DNA from: Pseudoalteromonas sp. XMcav2-N
Lineage (GTDB): Bacteria > Pseudomonadota > Gammaproteobacteria > Enterobacterales > Alteromonadaceae
Length of the DNA stretch: 64,000 bases
Assembly: GCF_024124545.1 (NCBI RefSeq)
Contig: NZ_JAMXSF010000001.1
Coordinates: 310,001 to 374,000, forward strand
Direction of reading: 5' to 3'
The position numbers and the translations under genes are program-made. Positions 8,824 through 16,650 of the stretch are shown here, piece after piece; within the stretch, counting starts at the first letter, position 1; each line of letters opens with the position of its first letter. The notes under the pieces were generated by a model that was not told the DNA's origin, did not search any database, and was given only the letters and a program-made list of their open reading frames with translations.

Positions 8824-9483
8824 ATGATTTCTGCTTATCTATCTCATAGTAATTTATCCATTAGTGAAAGCGCCGTAGCGGGTCAGTTTGCGGAGCTGGA
8901 TGCGTATATTGAAACCCATACCTTTGATGCAATATGGTCGTATCAAATCCCTGAACTGGGCGAGGGAGGCAGTTGCAGCCTGTTTGGCCATTTGCAGGAA
9001 GCGCCTTTTCTACTTGCGCAATATGTCAGCCAAAATCGCGAAAGTGAGCACAATTTATCCCGATTACAGGCAATAGCTGAATACGTTAAAACGGCCACAG
9101 GAGTCGACTGGTTCGGTATTTATCAAGCCAGGGAGGCCGATGGTTTACAGCAGCTACTGAAGCTGGCTTACTATGGTGCACCAAGTCGACCTCTGTTCCC
9201 GATTACAGACGCTTTTGCAGTAACTTCAAATAATATTCAAACCTTTTTGTCTGAAAAAGCTCGAGTGATCAATAACATTCCAGATTATGTCGCCAATGGC
9301 GGTGAGTATTACACCTGCGATCCAAAAGTGCAGGCTGAGGTGTGTTTGCCATTATTAGACGCGCAAGGCCGGTGCCTTGGGATCATTGATGCAGAAGCTT
9401 TTGAGCAAGAGTGCTTTGATGAATACAAACTGGCAGTTTTAGTTGCCGCTTGTCTTCGTGCGATTGAGTATCTTCCACGCTAA
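8824..9483 (+). CDS. GAF-domain protein, fRMsr-like
   Basis: 219 residues with one GAF domain. The segment DWFGIYQAR ... TCDPKVQAEVCLPL ... LGIIDAEAF aligns by eye with free methionine-(R)-sulfoxide reductases, including the Cys in the CD motif that is catalytic there. The second Cys positions are less clear, so it may be a sensor and not an enzyme. The frame can begin at TTG 8812, but ATG 8824 with GGATGG upstream is preferred. It follows the partner-switch regulator by 102 bp on the same strand and may belong to that module. Confidence 0.65.
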   Translation: MISAYLSHSNLSISESAVAGQFAELDAYIETHTFDAIWSYQIPELGEGGSCSLFGHLQEAPFLLAQYVSQNRESEHNLSRLQAIAEYVKTATGVDWFGIYQAREADGLQQLLKLAYYGAPSRPLFPITDAFAVTSNNIQTFLSEKARVINNIPDYVANGGEYYTCDPKVQAEVCLPLLDAQGRCLGIIDAEAFEQECFDEYKLAVLVAACLRAIEYLPR

Positions 9484-9540
9484 GCAGGCTCGTCTTCATT
9501 ACAACTTATGTTAATATGAGCCCAGAGTTAACCCCGTGAC

Positions 9541-9563
9541 AAACGAGCCAGAAAACCTCGTTT
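9541..9563 (+). promoter_or_regulatory. Inverted repeat in the leader of the aminotransferase gene
   Basis: AAACGAG (9541-9547) and CTCGTTT (9557-9563) form a perfect 7-bp dyad 25 bp before the start codon. It may be an operator or an mRNA hairpin. I could not match it to a known regulator; it is not a good TyrR box. Confidence 0.35.
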
Positions 9564-9588
9564 ACGTTAATTAGGAAAAGAGAGAACC

Positions 9589-10782
9589 ATGTTTTCAGAA
9601 CTAAAACCACTTCCGACGGATCCAATCCTGGGCCTGATGGCCGCCTATAAAAAAGATACTAACCCGAATAAGATTGACCTAGGGGTTGGGGTGTACAAAG
9701 ACGAGCAGGGTCATACCCCGGTTCTGAAGGCGGTAAAAAAGGCTGAAGCGTTTCGTCTGGAGAATGAAACAACTAAATCTTACATTGGTTTAGCGGGTAA
9801 CCTGGATTACTGCGATAAAATGGAAAAGTTGCTACTGGGTAATGATCACCCTGCATTGCTGGCAAATCGTGTCAGAACAGCGCAGGCGCCGGGCGGCACA
9901 GGTGCTTTGCGCGTTGCGGCTGAATTTATCAAGCGTTGTAATACCAATGCCACGGTATGGGTGACAACTCCTACCTGGGCAAACCATATTAGCTTGTTTG
10001 AGGCAGCCGGCTTACAGGTTAAAGAGTATCCATACTATGATTATGAGAACAAAGGGTTATTGTTCGATGAAATGATAGATGCACTGAAGCAAGTACCGAA
10101 AGGTGATGTAGTACTGCTTCATGCATGTTGTCATAACCCAAGCGGGATGGATTTAAACGCAGAACAATGGAAGACAGTTGCAGAGCTGGCCAAAGACGTG
10201 GGCTTTACACCACTGATTGATATCGCCTACCAAGGCTTTGGCAGTGGTCTGGAAGAAGATGCGCAGGGGCTACGCCTGTTGGCCGCAACCGTTGACGAGC
10301 TGTTAATCTGTTCTTCCTGTTCTAAGAATTTTGGTTTATACCGTGAGCGTATTGGGGCTTGTTCATTTATCGCTAAAGATGCTGCGGTTGCGGATGTGTC
10401 TAACTCAGTGTTACTGAGTGTTGTGCGCAGTATTTACTCTATGCCACCGGCACATGGTGCAGACATTGTGAATACCATCCTGGGCAGTGAGGAATTGACT
10501 CAGGAATGGCACCAGGAACTGGCTGAAATGCGTGATCGAATTAACGGTCTACGCAGCTTGATCAAAGACAACCTGAATGCAAAAGGCACAGCGCAGGACT
10601 TCTCATTCATTGAGCGCCAAAATGGTATGTTCTCATTCCTTGGTATAGATAAAGCACAAATTGACAGACTACGCGAAGAGTATTCAATTTACATTGTCGG
10701 CTCGAGCCGCGTAAACGTTGCAGGTGTAAGCAAAGACAACATCGATTACTTTGCAGATGCCGTTGCGACCGTGCTTAAATAA
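9589..10782 (+). CDS. Aspartate/aromatic amino acid aminotransferase (class I)
   Basis: A 397-residue pyridoxal-phosphate enzyme of the AspC/TyrB branch. The motif SSCSKNFGLYRERIGA holds the PLP-binding lysine; HNPSGMD and DIAYQGFG are the family's conserved cofactor motifs. It would transaminate aspartate, or phenylalanine and tyrosine with 2-oxoglutarate. By sequence alone I cannot separate AspC from TyrB specificity, although the nearby aromatic genes suit the latter. ATG 9589 is preceded by AGGAAAAGAGAG. Closed by a strong terminator. Confidence 0.9.
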   Translation: MFSELKPLPTDPILGLMAAYKKDTNPNKIDLGVGVYKDEQGHTPVLKAVKKAEAFRLENETTKSYIGLAGNLDYCDKMEKLLLGNDHPALLANRVRTAQAPGGTGALRVAAEFIKRCNTNATVWVTTPTWANHISLFEAAGLQVKEYPYYDYENKGLLFDEMIDALKQVPKGDVVLLHACCHNPSGMDLNAEQWKTVAELAKDVGFTPLIDIAYQGFGSGLEEDAQGLRLLAATVDELLICSSCSKNFGLYRERIGACSFIAKDAAVADVSNSVLLSVVRSIYSMPPAHGADIVNTILGSEELTQEWHQELAEMRDRINGLRSLIKDNLNAKGTAQDFSFIERQNGMFSFLGIDKAQIDRLREEYSIYIVGSSRVNVAGVSKDNIDYFADAVATVLK

Positions 10783-10797
10783 ATTCAACTGAATTTA

Positions 10798-10833
10798 AAA
10801 AGCCAGTATTCTGTGAGAATACTGGCTTTTTTT
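10798..10833 (+). terminator. Terminator between aminotransferase gene and yebG
   Basis: A 12-bp perfect stem AGCCAGTATTCT / AGAATACTGGCT with GTG loop, T-run behind and A-run in front, so it can serve both converging genes. Confidence 0.9.
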
Positions 10834-10857
10834 GTGACCTAATTAAGTCATTTGGTA

Positions 10858-11169
10858 TCAGGCTTGTTTGATTGCCGTGACCTTATCATCGTCACCTTTT
10901 TTACCGGCTGGCTTTTCTTCGTTGTCTTTCTTTGACGGCACTTTAGTGCCTTTTAGAATAGCCATAAAGTCGTCTTTTTGTTTGGCAATTTCAAGTGCCA
11001 GCGATTCAACTTGCTGCTCACTAAGCGGAACGTCCACTTTCTCTAACATGCCTTCAAGCGCTTCTGCAACATCCAGCATTTTATCATAAGCATCTGCCTC
11101 TTTCTTGCTGGTAAATGTCATACGCTCTACTCCATTTCTTTCTACCACATACTTTACGATAACCGCCAT
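10858..11169 (-). CDS. yebG: DNA-damage-inducible protein YebG
   Basis: A 103-residue YebG family protein: MAVIVKYVVERNGVERMTF and TSKKEADAYDKMLD are diagnostic, followed by an acidic-basic tail rich in Lys and Asp. Its biochemical role is not established; it is part of the SOS response in E. coli. ATG 11169 has GGAGAG upstream; a GTG two codons earlier is less likely. A LexA box sits 17 bp before the start. Confidence 0.92.
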   Translation of the reverse strand: MAVIVKYVVERNGVERMTFTSKKEADAYDKMLDVAEALEGMLEKVDVPLSEQQVESLALEIAKQKDDFMAILKGTKVPSKKDNEEKPAGKKGDDDKVTAIKQA

Positions 11170-11185
11170 GATCACTCTCCACGAA

Positions 11186-11205
11186 CACTGTTTTTATATA
11201 CAGTA
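11186..11205. promoter_or_regulatory. LexA (SOS) box of yebG
   Basis: CACTGTTTTTATATACAGTA contains a perfect CTGT-N8-ACAG core with AT-rich centre, the LexA consensus of gammaproteobacteria. Its position just upstream of yebG fits the known SOS control of that gene. Confidence 0.9.
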
Positions 11206-11553
11206 ACTTGTCTCGTTAATAATTACAACTGATAAAGCACTATTATGCATTAGTATGGCCCATCTGTACCTAGGCATCCTTCATTTACATTCTTTAGTTG
11301 CTGGCATAAATACCTGAACTCTGAGAATGTGGGCTGCTCAACTCGTACAGCCATATTACGACTAGGTCGCCAGCAAAAAGTTCGTGTTCGTTCAGAGGTT
11401 GAGTTGCTATTTTTAGTTCTGTATGAAAAAAAAGCAACTGAAAAACGCAGACATAATTTTGACATAATTGATGATGTTTACTTTATTTTAACTGTGCATA
11501 TACATTGATGTGAACGCACAAAGAAATGGAATCTGAACTTGAGGGATCTGATT
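11206..11553. other. Intergenic region without a convincing gene
   Basis: About 350 bp between yebG and the ComEA-like gene. Both strands carry moderately long open frames (minus 11250-11465; a plus frame from about 11249 to 11510 that lacks an ATG), neither with a clear ribosome site or recognisable product. The stretch must hold the promoter of the ComEA-like gene. It could be a decayed gene. Confidence 0.4.
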
Positions 11554-11847
11554 ATGAATATCAAAACACTTTTAGCTACATTGGCATTGTCCGCCGCACT
11601 TCCGGTTATGGCTCAACCAGAGCAAGCACCTGCAGAGACACAACAAGTTGTTGATGCTGTGGTGAATGTAAACCGTGCCACCGTTGAGGAGTTGATACGC
11701 TTACCTGGTATTGGCCAGAAAAAAGCCGAAGCCATTATTCGCTCACGAGAGGAAGCGGGTGATTTTCAGGATATGGACGCGCTTTTACGGGTTAACGGGA
11801 TAGGTGTCAACATGCTTGCTAAGCTAAAAGGAAAGGTCGCATTTTAG
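11554..11847 (+). CDS. ComEA-like helix-hairpin-helix DNA-binding protein, exported
   Basis: 97 residues: a signal peptide (cleavage likely after PVMA, about residue 20), a short linker, then a tandem helix-hairpin-helix unit (VNRATVEELIRLPGIGQKKA and LLRVNGIGVNMLAKLKG). Small periplasmic ComEA proteins bind incoming DNA during natural transformation. GAGGGA lies seven bases before ATG 11554, so this start is chosen over one five codons earlier. No other competence gene is in the window. Confidence 0.85.
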   Translation: MNIKTLLATLALSAALPVMAQPEQAPAETQQVVDAVVNVNRATVEELIRLPGIGQKKAEAIIRSREEAGDFQDMDALLRVNGIGVNMLAKLKGKVAF

Positions 11848-11878
11848 CATAGACTCAGTGTTGTTTGTTCATCTCCAG

Positions 11879-11902
11879 GAGCGGCCCAGGCTGCTCTTTT
11901 TT
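11879..11902 (+). terminator. Terminator after the ComEA-like gene
   Basis: Stem GAGCGGC / GCTGCTC (one G-T pair) with a short loop, followed by a run of T. Confidence 0.7.
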
Positions 11903-12815
11903 ATTGTCCATTATTTTGTATCGCCAGATCCTGAGCAAGCGCTTTGGTGATCTGTTGCTCTATTTGCTCCCTGAAATAAGCTCTTTCCGCGTTTGGCAAG
12001 TAACGCAGGTGCAGGGCTAAAAAGTCCTCTTGTTGGTACAAATGACTCAGTGCTTCATTGACGGTTTTAAGGAACTGCCTGGACTCTGGGGTGTCGGAGC
12101 ATGCTATGTGGCCGAGAACAAACGGCGGGTTGTTGGCGACTTCCAGACTATGTAACTGATTTAGCGTCAACTGGCTGGCATAGCGTTGAATCGTCGTTGG
12201 ATAGGTAAGAATAAAGCTGGCCCTGCCTCGTTCGAACATAGTCACAGTGGCTTTGTAACTGTCACCGCCTGGGCGTCGGATCAATTGTGTTTTGCTAATG
12301 CGACTCAGTTGCACATCAAGATAATCTCCATAAGAGCGCTGAGCTTCCGTCAGTAAAGTGGTTCTCGGATGAGCTTTTAATAACGCATTGAGATCGGTTA
12401 GCTGTCCCTGAGCATTGAGAAAAGGAGATAACTCAATGTTTAATGGCAAAAAATACAGCCGATGACTGGGGTATAGGTGTACGGGTAAACTGAACAGGTA
12501 CTGTTTTGCTCTGCGTTGTGTTTTAATCCGGTTTAGTGCACAAAAAGGCAAGGTACTTTGCAGTAACTGATCAATACGAGTACCCGGTGCCAGCAACAGA
12601 GGCGGACGGATAAACCCCGGTGTTTTTTGCGCAATGTAGTCAAAAACCAGGTTATTGGAATCAGTTGATATATCCAGCGCCTGATCTGAAAACATCATCT
12701 TGATATCTAATGGATCATCACTGAGCAACTGAAGCTGAGCCGCTGCTGTAGAGCACAGGCTGATGCTCAAGAACATCACAGTGATAAACAGAAGGGGTTT
12801 AGTATTTGTCATCAT
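11901..12815 (-). CDS. Periplasmic solute-binding-like protein (SBP family 3 type)
   Basis: 304 residues with an N-terminal signal peptide (cleaved near TAAA-QLQLL). The body has the look of family-3 extracellular solute-binding proteins (segments GTRIDQLLQS, LTYPTTIQRYA, HIACSDTPESRQFLKTVNEAL). No permease or ATPase is adjacent, so it may be a sensor-type or orphan binding protein. It starts 9 bp after the TonB-dependent receptor gene, so both are probably co-transcribed and handle the same ligand. The ligand is unknown. Confidence 0.6.
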   Translation of the reverse strand: MMTNTKPLLFITVMFLSISLCSTAAAQLQLLSDDPLDIKMMFSDQALDISTDSNNLVFDYIAQKTPGFIRPPLLLAPGTRIDQLLQSTLPFCALNRIKTQRRAKQYLFSLPVHLYPSHRLYFLPLNIELSPFLNAQGQLTDLNALLKAHPRTTLLTEAQRSYGDYLDVQLSRISKTQLIRRPGGDSYKATVTMFERGRASFILTYPTTIQRYASQLTLNQLHSLEVANNPPFVLGHIACSDTPESRQFLKTVNEALSHLYQQEDFLALHLRYLPNAERAYFREQIEQQITKALAQDLAIQNNGQ

Positions 12816-12824
12816 ATTTGGTCT

Positions 12825-15170
12825 TTAAAACTGATATCTCAGGGACATGCCCCACTCTCTGGGTGGAGCCAGGTAATGCTCTGCGACACCAAATACTTCA
12901 GTGAAGTCATTACCGCCGATGAGTATGCGCTTATCCAAAAGATTGCGAACAAACAGGGCAACCTCCATCTGCTCAGTGACTGCATGGCTGATACGAGTAT
13001 TAACTAAAGCAAAGCTACCCTGTGCACCAAGCTCTGTATTAAAGACATCGTTATAGGTTTTACTGCGAAATGCCCAGTCCAGACCAAATTTAATCGGAGC
13101 ACTAAGACTGGCATTCGACCACTGGTAACGCACCCCCAATGCTGCTGTCCAGAGAGGTGAGCGCATGAGTTTACTGTCTGTGGTAACTTGTGTGGCCGTA
13201 CCTACAGAGTCAAATTGTGCATCGGTGTAAGACAGATTACCTGAAAAACGCCAGTCGTGTGCGGGAAGCGCCTCGAAACTGACTTCAATGCCCTGAATAC
13301 TGGTTTCGCCCACGTTGTCGATGAAGATCTCAAGCCCCGCGTCGGTAGACTGACCACCTCGCAGCTGCATGGCTTTGTGTTGCATATCAAACGCTGCCAG
13401 ACTGAGCTGTAAAGTGTCATCAAACAGAGTGGTTTTATATCCCAGTTCATACGCTGTAAGGTATTCAGGGTCAAAGGGTTGAGCTGAGGTCGGCGAGTTC
13501 GGAATGCCGTTAAAGCCACCAGATTTAAATCCCCGGGAGGCGCTCAGATAAACGAATTGTCTGTCATCGAAATGATATTCTACTCCGCCTTGTGGAGAAA
13601 ATACCCGCCAGCTGCGAGTAATGGGGCCGCCATGTTTTTGACCCAGGGTCTGGTATGTTCTGTCGATTAAGATAACACCGGCATTATCGGCGTCACTTTG
13701 GACCTGTTGCATCTTGTCCTCAAATGTCAATCTGCCTCCGAGGTGGAAGGCCCAGTGTTGTGTTAAGGCGTATTTGGCATGAGTAAAAATCGCTGTGCTT
13801 TGGATCTCGACCTGATTATCAAAGCCACTATCTATATCCAGCCCGATGTTGAACGGGTTGCCCGGACCACCTATGCTGGTGGGGTTACTGAGCGGTGAGC
13901 CATCCAGCGGGCCCGGTACACTTTCCAGCGCCTGATAAAGGCCCCCGATGAATACAAGATCAGTCAAGTGTTTAATGGATTCATCAAAATGGAATAAGCC
14001 CACTAACCATTGCATCCGGTCGTTTAAGGTACTGCCGCTGATATGCAGCTCCTGACTAAATTGAAACTGACGCTGAAAATCCTGAGTATCGCCTATGACT
14101 GCTGGGTTGTTATCAAAGTCCCGACCATATGTCGCATAGAACTCTCGATAGGCTGTCAGAGATTTAAGCTGCCAGTGTTGCGGTGTTTGCCATTCGACAG
14201 AAAGCTGTGCGCCTGATTGATCCAGGGAATTAAAGTTTGTGCCCAAAGAAGCGCTTTGGTGTGCACCGTCAAATATCTGCAATGCAGGGTAGGGCTCAGA
14301 GATACTACTTTGGGTAACCAAATCATTGTATAGCACAAGCAAGTCGGCCTGATCGTTTTTGGCAGCGAGTATCGAAGGCGCTGACCCTGAATTGATCCGA
14401 CGTTGATCCAAAGACAGCTGGGCGGTTAACTTAGGGCTGATTTGGTAGCGAAACTTGGCGGTAGCTGCCCACTCGTCTTGCCCTCCTTCAAATTCACCAT
14501 TGGCACGTTTGACAAAACCATCCCGGTTGAGGTGGGTAAAGGTGAAGCGACTGGTCAGCGACTTGTTCAATGCGACGTTGGCACGCAAACGCGCATCCCG
14601 GCGCTGAAACCCGCCAAAAGTGACCTCTCCATCAGCAAATGTGTCAGGAGCGGGGTCGTGGGTGTAAATTGTGACGGCACCACCTATGGTGTTTTTGCCG
14701 AAAATTGCGCCCTGTGGTCCTCTTAATACTTCTATCTGCCGGACATCATACAGGTCAAAGATCCCGCCAGCTGAGCGAGCGTAATAGACACCATCAAGAT
14801 AGAGGCCCACACTGGGGTCGACCGTGGGTAAAGGGTCCACCTGGCCGATCCCCCGGATTGTAATGTTCGCGCAGTGTGTGCAGCCGGAGTTTTCGCCTAC
14901 GGTGGTGACATCAATATTAGGGATAAAGTAAGCGGCCTCAAGCAGGGTATTAAGATTACGCTCACGCAAAAGTTGCTCCGACATCACAGAAATCGAAATC
15001 GGTATGGTCAGTGCGTTTTCTTTGACTTTACGTGCCTCAACGGTCACTTCCATTAGCTCGTCAATAGACAGCGCGAATACATCATTGTCACTGTCTGGTG
15101 CCGTGTGAGCACCCGGGGCGGCGCTAATCAGTGCACAGAAGCTTGCGATACAAGGGAGTCTGTTTTTCAT
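12825..15170 (-). CDS. TonB-dependent outer-membrane receptor
   Basis: 781 residues. Signal peptide, then a plug domain (LYLDGVYYARSAGGIFDLYD, RQIEVLRGPQGAIFGKNTIG are the classic plug motifs), then a 22-strand barrel ending REWGMSLRYQF with the terminal aromatic residue needed for BAM recognition. A possible TonB box is MEVTVEARK near residue 40. Unusual: the plug carries a CTHC pair (C97 and C100) just before NITIRGIG. It takes up an unidentified ligand with energy from TonB-ExbBD. First gene of a two-gene operon with the binding protein downstream; a stem-loop lies in its leader. Confidence 0.92.
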   Translation of the reverse strand: MKNRLPCIASFCALISAAPGAHTAPDSDNDVFALSIDELMEVTVEARKVKENALTIPISISVMSEQLLRERNLNTLLEAAYFIPNIDVTTVGENSGCTHCANITIRGIGQVDPLPTVDPSVGLYLDGVYYARSAGGIFDLYDVRQIEVLRGPQGAIFGKNTIGGAVTIYTHDPAPDTFADGEVTFGGFQRRDARLRANVALNKSLTSRFTFTHLNRDGFVKRANGEFEGGQDEWAATAKFRYQISPKLTAQLSLDQRRINSGSAPSILAAKNDQADLLVLYNDLVTQSSISEPYPALQIFDGAHQSASLGTNFNSLDQSGAQLSVEWQTPQHWQLKSLTAYREFYATYGRDFDNNPAVIGDTQDFQRQFQFSQELHISGSTLNDRMQWLVGLFHFDESIKHLTDLVFIGGLYQALESVPGPLDGSPLSNPTSIGGPGNPFNIGLDIDSGFDNQVEIQSTAIFTHAKYALTQHWAFHLGGRLTFEDKMQQVQSDADNAGVILIDRTYQTLGQKHGGPITRSWRVFSPQGGVEYHFDDRQFVYLSASRGFKSGGFNGIPNSPTSAQPFDPEYLTAYELGYKTTLFDDTLQLSLAAFDMQHKAMQLRGGQSTDAGLEIFIDNVGETSIQGIEVSFEALPAHDWRFSGNLSYTDAQFDSVGTATQVTTDSKLMRSPLWTAALGVRYQWSNASLSAPIKFGLDWAFRSKTYNDVFNTELGAQGSFALVNTRISHAVTEQMEVALFVRNLLDKRILIGGNDFTEVFGVAEHYLAPPREWGMSLRYQF

Positions 15171-15226
15171 TGAGTACCCAAATGATGGCGTTTATTCCAA
15201 CTCCCTGGAGGAACAAGCAGCTCTGG

Positions 15227-15246
15227 TGACCCAAACGGGTGGGTCA
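15227..15246. other. Stem-loop in the leader between the receptor and the GG peptide gene
   Basis: TGACCCA (15227-15233) and TGGGTCA (15240-15246) form a perfect 7-bp stem with a 6-nt loop, 57 bp before the TonB receptor start on the minus strand. It has no T-run. It could be an operator or an mRNA structure. The rest of 15171-15452 shows no gene. Confidence 0.4.
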
Positions 15247-15452
15247 TTGCACTTGATTATAGCAGCAATAAACCAGCTCGTTGGATTGTTTGCTGACTTC
15301 AAGGTCCAAGGGGGATAGTAGATCGCAATAATGTGAAAGGAATATGTCAGTAGCATCACCTTGTAACATTTGTCTGTTTTTTGAACTTGCGGCTAACGAA
15401 AGCTTTGTGATTTTATGGTGTTGAAACAATAACCAAAAAAGGAAGCGAAATA

Positions 15453-15611
15453 ATGAAACTACAATTAAAAACCAGCAAACTAAAACGCCTTAATGAACAA
15501 CACCAACAGTTGGCGATGGCTAACACCCCGCAGGTGGGCGGCGGCTATACAACAAAACCCTGGACGGTTTGGTGTGAAGAGTTAAGCAAAGGGCCGGATT
15601 GTCGCGCTTAA
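15453..15611 (+). CDS. GG-leader small peptide, RiPP or bacteriocin precursor candidate
   Basis: A 52-residue open frame, too short for standard calling. ATG 15453 is preceded by AGGAAG at a good distance. The first 28 residues form a basic, Gln/Lys/Leu-rich leader starting MKLQLKTSKLKRLNEQHQQL, then a Gly-Gly-Gly cleavage-like site (PQVGGG, residues 26-31). The last 21 residues (YTTKPWTVWCEELSKGPDCR and a final A) form a core with two Trp and two Cys. This matches the layout of ribosomally made, post-translationally modified peptides with double-glycine leaders that are frequent in Pseudoalteromonas. No modifying enzyme or peptidase-ABC exporter is in the window. The product and function are inference. 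Confidence 0.7.
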   Translation: MKLQLKTSKLKRLNEQHQQLAMANTPQVGGGYTTKPWTVWCEELSKGPDCRA

Positions 15612-15656
15612 TCTGTATGACTGACGAGTAGAGAAGTGGTGCTGTGCACCACTTTG

Positions 15657-15959
15657 TTATGCCTGCCCTTTGTTAAACTCTGCAATAGCCTGACGCAGGT
15701 AGGGTTTGGCAAACTGGATCTCCAGCGGCACGGTCAGTAGCGGATAAGCCAGCCCACACAGGAGTAAAACGGGTAACAACAGCCAGCCATGGATAAACGC
15801 CAGCGCCATAAACAGCGGGGTGAGTAACATCAGCTTGGCAATGTTGAGCAGGACCTTTTGCGAAGAGGGTAAATGCGCCAGTGCCAGCGCTTTAATACGT
15901 TGTTTATCGCGCAGTGCAAAGCCATCTAATTCGGCCAGTTTACTCAGTCTGAAAACCAT
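15657..15959 (-). CDS. Small membrane protein of unknown function
   Basis: 100 residues. The N-terminus is soluble and charged (SKLAELDGFALRDKQRIKAL), then come two hydrophobic stretches in tandem (LLTPLFMALAFIHGWLLLPV and LLLCGLAYPLLTV) and an amphipathic tail. It starts 7 bp downstream of dsbB on the same strand and is probably co-transcribed with it. I do not recognise a named family with certainty. Confidence 0.75.
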   Translation of the reverse strand: MVFRLSKLAELDGFALRDKQRIKALALAHLPSSQKVLLNIAKLMLLTPLFMALAFIHGWLLLPVLLLCGLAYPLLTVPLEIQFAKPYLRQAIAEFNKGQA

Positions 15960-15966
15960 TTATCTC

Positions 15967-16479
15967 TCATCTTTTAACAACAAATACGGCGGCAAACGCG
16001 ATAAAGCTGATGCTGTAAAGTGCAAAAATCACTTCCATCCAGCCCGGCATCGAAAGTCCCGCAAAAAACCAGTCAATATTACCACAATCTCCGGTCGCAG
16101 CGAAGAAGGCAGGCAGCCACTCATGTAAGGGCATAAAGCTTGGGAAGTTAGGTACAAAGTCACAGGTAAACGCAAACGGATCTGTGGTGGTCTGCATAGC
16201 GATATGTTCTTTCGCTAACAGCCAGCCCCAAATGGCTGAAACGCCCCAACAACTCATGGCCAGAAGTCTCACAGGCAGGCTCGTCGGTGATGTCAGACCG
16301 ATCAGGCCAGCTGCAGCAATGCCCAGTACCGCAGTGCGCTGGTAAATACACATGATGCAAGGCTCCAGCCCCATCGCATATTGGAAATACAAGGCGATCA
16401 CTTCAAGCACGAAAGCCGAGAAAAACAGTGCACCCCAGGCAAGGCGGGTGCGAGAAAATTCAGCAAGTTTATTTAACAT
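15967..16479 (-). CDS. dsbB: Disulfide bond formation protein DsbB
   Basis: A 170-residue inner-membrane protein with four membrane segments that reoxidises DsbA and passes electrons to quinone. Both redox pairs are visible: CIMC near residue 41 (EPCIMCIYQR) and the second periplasmic pair in FTCDFVP and TGDCGN. QYAMGLEPC is the family signature. A small membrane protein gene follows directly. Confidence 0.95.
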   Translation of the reverse strand: MLNKLAEFSRTRLAWGALFFSAFVLEVIALYFQYAMGLEPCIMCIYQRTAVLGIAAAGLIGLTSPTSLPVRLLAMSCWGVSAIWGWLLAKEHIAMQTTTDPFAFTCDFVPNFPSFMPLHEWLPAFFAATGDCGNIDWFFAGLSMPGWMEVIFALYSISFIAFAAVFVVKR

Positions 16480-16650
16480 AGGTGTTCCTTTTTTTGCCCA
16501 CTATTATGGCTGTGTCGATGCATCCGGGCAACTGGTTTCAGATTAGTCGTGCGGTTTGACTGCTGAACAGAATATAAGTTTCCGGAACAGACGCGTTTTG
16601 GGCACAAAGTATGGTATCTTCACGCCAACCGATAAGTGAGGGAGAAAGTA

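Noticed and set aside
9541-9563. TyrR box for the aminotransferase gene
   Set aside because: TTTACG is present but the matching TGTAAA half is not at the right spacing; only a plain inverted repeat remains.
15171-15260. Riboswitch in the TonB receptor leader
   Set aside because: One stem-loop is clear, but no conserved core of a known cobalamin, TPP, FMN or c-di-GMP aptamer could be recognised.
15244-15429. 61-codon minus-strand frame starting 24 bp from the GG peptide
   Set aside because: Starts at TTG without ribosome site and has no recognisable features; treated as leader DNA.
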